Shown here: piece by piece, positions 41,865-45,000 of the stretch
How the letters are laid out: every line of letters begins with the position of its first letter
How positions within the stretch are numbered: the stretch's first letter is position 1
From: Atopobium deltae
Lineage (GTDB): Bacteria > Actinomycetota > Coriobacteriia > Coriobacteriales > Atopobiaceae
Reading direction: 5' to 3'
Assembly (NCBI RefSeq): GCF_001552785.1
Contig: NZ_KQ959495.1
Coordinates: 1 to 45,000 of the forward strand
Length of the DNA stretch: 45,000 bases
The notes under the pieces: generated by a model
What the model was told of the DNA's origin: nothing
The model's database searches: none
The model's input: only the letters and a program-made list of their open reading frames with translations
Position numbers and translations under genes: made by a program

Positions 41865-43016
41865 CTATTCGTAATGTCCGGCTTGGTCGACAACCCATTT
41901 TCTACCTGTGACCTTGTTTTCGTAGTGACCACGGTCTTCAGTGTGAGTAACTGCATCGTGGTGTACGGTCTTGTACTGCGGATAGAAGGTGTAGCTTACA
42001 GGAGTATCGGCGAGAATCATTTTCTTGGAATATGCTCTTGCTTCCGCGTCACTGCAAGCAACGTGGCCGTCGCTGAAGACATATTTGATTCCGATTTCTA
42101 CTTGTTCATCCCAAGCAGGTTTGTCGGTTACAGTAACGACGTTAGGAACCCACACCTTTTCGGTGGTGTTTTCCCAGTGACCCTTTTCAGGCACCCAGGT
42201 TTTAGCCTTTTCAGCAGGTTTGTTGTTTGCAGGAGCCGAAGGCTGGCTTGCAGACTTTGGAGCCTCTGTTACAGTAGCCTTTGCCTCAGTTTCAGTAGAG
42301 GCTTGTGCCTTTTCAGTGCTTTCAGCAACGTTTGCTTTCGCATCTTCTGAAAGGTGAGCGTTAGCCTTGGTGTTGGCTTCGACTTTGCCCAAGATTGCCT
42401 TTCCGGCATCACCCTTAAGGGAGTTGTCGCCGTTTTCGATGGCAGTCTTCGTTGTGTCGGCGATTTCCTTGATGTCCTTTTCAGTCACCTTGTCGGCAGG
42501 GATTGTCTTGTCAAGCTTGACGTTGACAGTCGCCTTATTCTCGGCATCGCCCTTCTTGTCAGTGGACTTGATGCTGACTGCGATTTCCTTGCTTTCCTTG
42601 GCAGGCTTTGCAATGGAACCGTCGTTGTTGATGACACCGGTTACGGTGACTTTGTATTCGCCAGGCGATACTTCGACTGTGTCGGTCTTCTTGCCTGAGT
42701 CTACGGCGTGGTAGAGGTCTACAGGCTCTTCACGCGTGTCGGTGCTCTGTACGTGGACGATAGCAGGAGTCGATGCCTCGGTTACTTTGTCGTCAGCTTC
42801 GACGTTGATGGTAACAGACGTCTTTTCAGTGTTAGCGGGAACTTCTGTGGTCATAGCAGATTTGCTGGACGCAGTATCAGCGGGTTTTGAGCCGAATACG
42901 CCAGTCATTCCGGCAACTAAGAGTGCAATTACGGCTATGATTGCGATGGCTACGGCAATCGCTGTTTTGGCGTGGTTTTCAGTCCACACTTTCATTGTGT
43001 TGATTACGTTTTTCAT
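41865..43016 (-). CDS. Membrane-anchored repeat protein of a mobile element
   Basis: A 383-residue protein with one N-terminal membrane helix (AVAIAIIAVIALLVAGMTG, residues 24-42), a long Lys/Thr/Ala/Glu-rich outer region with an Ig-like part (VDLYHAVDSGKKTDTVEV, GEYKVTVTGVINNDG), and a C-terminal Trp/His/Tyr region: KAKTWVPEKGHWEN, EKVWVPNVVTVTDKPAWDEQ, a Cys-containing YVFSDGHVACSDAEARAYS, and HHDAVTHTEDRGHYEN with VVDQAGHYE. Such tandem WVP..HYE motifs occur in Gram-positive conjugative elements; function is unknown. The ATG at 43016 has GGAGG 8 bases upstream; the upstream frame is noise. Confidence 0.78.
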   Translation of the reverse strand: MKNVINTMKVWTENHAKTAIAVAIAIIAVIALLVAGMTGVFGSKPADTASSKSAMTTEVPANTEKTSVTINVEADDKVTEASTPAIVHVQSTDTREEPVDLYHAVDSGKKTDTVEVSPGEYKVTVTGVINNDGSIAKPAKESKEIAVSIKSTDKKGDAENKATVNVKLDKTIPADKVTEKDIKEIADTTKTAIENGDNSLKGDAGKAILGKVEANTKANAHLSEDAKANVAESTEKAQASTETEAKATVTEAPKSASQPSAPANNKPAEKAKTWVPEKGHWENTTEKVWVPNVVTVTDKPAWDEQVEIGIKYVFSDGHVACSDAEARAYSKKMILADTPVSYTFYPQYKTVHHDAVTHTEDRGHYENKVTGRKWVVDQAGHYE

Positions 43017-43082
43017 ATTGTTTACCTCCGTGAACGATGTTCTTATATTTATGAAGCAAGTTTTTGCTTCACGCATACTCCC

Positions 43083-43148
43083 GCACTGTCGGTCAGACAG
43101 TGCTTTTTTCAGTAACGTACGGTGCCGCCGCGGGTCGGCACGTTTCTT
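43083..43148 (+). ncRNA. Two plus-strand terminator-like hairpins antisense to the leader
   Basis: GCACTGTC-GGTCA-GACAGTGC (43083-43103) followed by six T, and GTGCCG/CGGCAC (43122-43141) followed by GTTTCTTT, both face plus although all genes here are minus. They could end an antisense RNA opposite the 5' end of the 383-residue gene. No plus promoter was identified, so this is a weak call. Confidence 0.25.
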
Positions 43149-43227
43149 TGTGTATCGGAAAAACCGAGCGCAGCGAGGGAGAGAGGCCTTTTCGAAAAAC
43201 GCGAACCCGTAATCCCACTTTTGGTTG

Positions 43228-44181
43228 CTAGAAGGAACCCCTGTTTTGCTTTTTGAGTTCTTCGGCAGCGACTCCAGAATTATAGGCGGCTCTCGCGGCG
43301 GCGTCAGCGCCTCTGTTGATGGCTTGGCTGTTCGCCAGATTGACCACAAGATTTCCCATCTGGATGAGGTTGGAGGCTTTTTGCAGTGCAATCATCTTCT
43401 GCTGGTTGTGCAGGCACTGGTCGACCCCATTCTTGATGGATGACAGCTCTGTTATCACCTGCTCGCGGTACTTGTCCTCCTTGTAGGTCTTCACCATTTC
43501 CTTGACGGTGTCTGCCTCGTGGTTTTTTACATACTTTATGAACGCCGAACAGCAATCGATGGCGTAGTAGTCGGCTGGGTACCAAGAGGCGGTCTCATCC
43601 TGCATCGTGGCGACTATGGCATGAACCTCGTCTGCAAGTTCCTTGCGCCGCTGAATTATCGATTCATTGTTAGCCCTTATTGCTCTGTTCGCTTCGTCAG
43701 CATCACCTTGTTGCTTTGCGTTGTACTTGTCACGGATTATCTTTGCGCCTATGGATGCCACAACGAGGGCGCCGACTTTAAAGAGGGATAGATTAATGAG
43801 AAATGTTAAAAGCAGCGCCACAAGCAAAATCTTTCCAATTTTTAAAAATGTTTTGTTTTGCTTTACCTTTCCAAGCGCGAAAACGCCGACGGATGCCAGA
43901 GCGAAGATGAAGGTTACCGGATCGCCGCCGAGCAGGCAGATGAGGCCGGCGATTCCGGCGAATGCCATGCCAGAGACAAAAAGGCCGTACTCGGATTTGC
44001 CACTGATAGTATTCGTCTCGATAAGGTTTGGTGCAACCTCGTTTCGAAACTTACGCTCCAGCCCCCAGTACTGGTTGAGCTTGTTGCTGGCATCCTGTAG
44101 ATACCCATTGACGACATAGAGTCCATCGAGAAGTTCTGGACCCTCGGGGTATGCGATTGATGATGAGACGCTTTCACTCAT
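43228..44181 (-). CDS. Multi-pass membrane protein with helical cytoplasmic tail, mobile element
   Basis: A 317-residue protein of unknown function. Residues 65-150 hold three or four membrane segments (GLFVSGMAFAGIAGLICLLGG, TFIFALASVGVFALG, ILLVALLLTFLINLSLF, VGALVVASIGAKII). The rest is helical and charged (ADEANRAIRANNESIIQRRK, MQDETASWYPADYYAIDCCS, GVDQCLHNQQKMIALQKAS), ending in an Ala/Asn-rich tail. The ATG at 44181 has AGAGGAA. It lies between the 56- and 383-residue genes on one minus-strand transcript. Confidence 0.75.
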   Translation of the reverse strand: MSESVSSSIAYPEGPELLDGLYVVNGYLQDASNKLNQYWGLERKFRNEVAPNLIETNTISGKSEYGLFVSGMAFAGIAGLICLLGGDPVTFIFALASVGVFALGKVKQNKTFLKIGKILLVALLLTFLINLSLFKVGALVVASIGAKIIRDKYNAKQQGDADEANRAIRANNESIIQRRKELADEVHAIVATMQDETASWYPADYYAIDCCSAFIKYVKNHEADTVKEMVKTYKEDKYREQVITELSSIKNGVDQCLHNQQKMIALQKASNLIQMGNLVVNLANSQAINRGADAAARAAYNSGVAAEELKKQNRGSF

Positions 44182-44325
44182 GTAATTTCCTCTTTCTTAT
44201 AGAGTTTGATGAATCAGTTGCTCCGCCTAATCGTAAGGAAACACGACCTGTATAGGCAGAAAATAACCCATTCTATTTGTTATAACTCCTAATAAATGCC
44301 AATCGGTGCATGTGGATTCACTTCT

Positions 44326-44496
44326 CTATGAGAAGCCCGTTATAAGCAGAACAGAAACCGAAGATGAAGTCTTGGAAGTCTTGCCAACTTCATTCTTTGT
44401 CAGGAACGTCTTCTTCATAAGAGCAGCAATCCAGCTCGAATACTCCTGCTGTGTCATTACTCCGTTTGACTTGGTCTTCTTCATCGTTTCTTGCAT
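44326..44496 (-). CDS. Small hypothetical protein, first gene of the mobile operon
   Basis: A 56-residue protein starting MQETMKKTKSNGVMTQQEYS with SSWIAALMKKTFLTKNEVG in the middle. The ATG at 44496 has the strong AGGAGG 8 bases upstream and is the first start after the leader hairpin. No domain is recognised. Similar tiny Gln/Lys-rich proteins with a TQQEY segment occur beside conjugation genes, but this is only resemblance. Confidence 0.6.
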   Translation of the reverse strand: MQETMKKTKSNGVMTQQEYSSWIAALMKKTFLTKNEVGKTSKTSSSVSVLLITGFS

Positions 44497-44521
44497 ATCT
44501 ATTTCCTCCTCATCTTTCTCG

Positions 44522-44583
44522 AAAAACAAAAAACGGACGGCAAACCGATAGGATTTCTCCTAAAGGTTCACCGCCCGTTTTCC
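44522..44583 (-). promoter_or_regulatory. Leader hairpin with T run, possible attenuator
   Basis: On the minus strand a long imperfect hairpin, AAAACGGGCGG with CCGTCCGTTTT, an inner AACC/GGTT pairing and a TAGGA-TTTC-TCCTA tip, ends in TTTTTTGTTTTT. It lies about 100 bases after the promoter start and about 25 bases before the ribosome site of the 56-residue gene. This placement, inside a leader, suggests conditional termination rather than the end of a gene. Confidence 0.6.
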
Positions 44584-44687
44584 ATTCGTGCGTTATGAAC
44601 GTTGGTCGCTTTTAAGTGCTTCCCCAAACTGAAAAACAGGGTCGCTCAAGTGCGATGATCGCTCGTGAACATATCTAATTTTGTTTT

Positions 44688-44716
44688 ATTATACCACGAG
44701 TCACGTTCGCAATCAA
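44688..44716 (-). promoter_or_regulatory. Strong promoter of the mobile-element operon
   Basis: On the minus strand TTGATT (44711-44716) and a perfect TATAAT (44688-44693) are exactly 17 bases apart. Predicted transcription starts near 44681, giving a leader of about 185 bases before the first gene. Confidence 0.8.
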
Positions 44717-45000
44717 GACTTTTTAAGCCTCTAAACTGCTCAAACACAGGCTTGAAAACACCCATTTTTAATAACTCCCGACACAGGCAAGGCATCCAAG
44801 AAAGCCGGGCACAGAGAAGAAGGTAGAAAATATTTTTTTGAGAGCAGCGTGTGGAAAATGAGGTGCCAGTTTTCCACACCCCGCCCTTTCCCTGTGCCCA
44901 GCTCGTCTTCTTCGTGTGGCGAGCGGCGCGGCAGCGCCGTGAGGAACACGCTCTCTCTTTGTTCTTGAAATCAAAAGAGCGAGGAAGCCGTCTGGCTAAC
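44717..45000. other. Non-coding edge with two dyads, possible origin or transfer site
   Basis: No supported gene. GTGTGGAAAA (44849-44858) and TTTTCCACAC (44870-44879) form a perfect 10-base inverted repeat with an 11-base loop; each arm contains TTTTCCACA, one base off the DnaA box TTATCCACA. A second dyad, CGGCGC-GGCA-GCGCCG, lies at 44924-44939. Strong short dyads beside an element's operon fit an oriT or replication origin, but no relaxase or initiator gene is in view. Confidence 0.45.

Noticed and set aside
44646-44974. Three minus-strand open frames
   Set aside because: They cross the strong TATAAT promoter and the dyads, and lack ribosome sites.

Overview
The window looks like a chromosome segment of a Gram-positive actinobacterium of the class Coriobacteriia, most likely an Atopobium/Lancefieldella-type oral or vaginal Atopobiaceae. 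This is inferred from moderate GC, strong AGGAGG-type ribosome binding sites, sortase with LPXTG-type wall proteins, and a split purine cluster interleaved with typical coriobacterial hypotheticals. No rRNA, tRNA or CRISPR array was recognised.

Layout. 1-263 is a broken gene end. 708-4350 is the replication/ribosome cluster rpsF-ssb-rpsR-rplI, a strong terminator, then dnaB. 4556-16426 is a purine-centred block: purA, a degV-purD gene fusion, a Nudix hydrolase, a membrane protein of unknown function, pdxK on the other strand, purE, yqeY, a class B sortase, purF, purM and purN. Together these cover AMP-branch (PurA) and early IMP steps (PurF, PurD, PurN, PurM, PurE); purL, purC, purB and purH are not here. 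16499-20472 (minus) holds a CrcB fluoride channel, an acyltransferase and a wall-anchored C69 dipeptidase. 20796-31026 mixes transport and surface genes: an ABC ATPase remnant, an MFS exporter, an MgtA-type P-type ATPase, a tiny lipoprotein ORF, flavodoxin, LicD, an LPKTG surface protein and a large membrane protein. 31210-33336 holds an M20 dipeptidase and xpt.

33435-39488 (minus) is a complete L-ascorbate utilisation operon in the order ulaG-C-A-B-D-E-F, with a divergent DeoR-family regulator (39776-40627). The shared spacer has a consensus promoter and 21-bp phased repeats. The operon imports ascorbate as the 6-phosphate (UlaABC), opens the lactone (UlaG), decarboxylates (UlaD) and epimerises twice (UlaE, UlaF) to D-xylulose 5-phosphate.

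40720-45000 is a mobile-element remnant. A frameshifted phage-type primase/helicase piece runs head-on into a truncated mobile-element gene at about 41300. After this comes a minus-strand operon of three unknown genes driven by a near-consensus promoter, with a terminator-like hairpin in its leader. At the window edge are inverted repeats suggestive of an origin or transfer site.

A recurrent oddity is that many spacers carry a different private short tandem duplication. The clearest points for follow-up are the DegV-PurD fusion, the scrambled mobile element with its leader RNA, the repeat-filled spacers and the phased ula operator.
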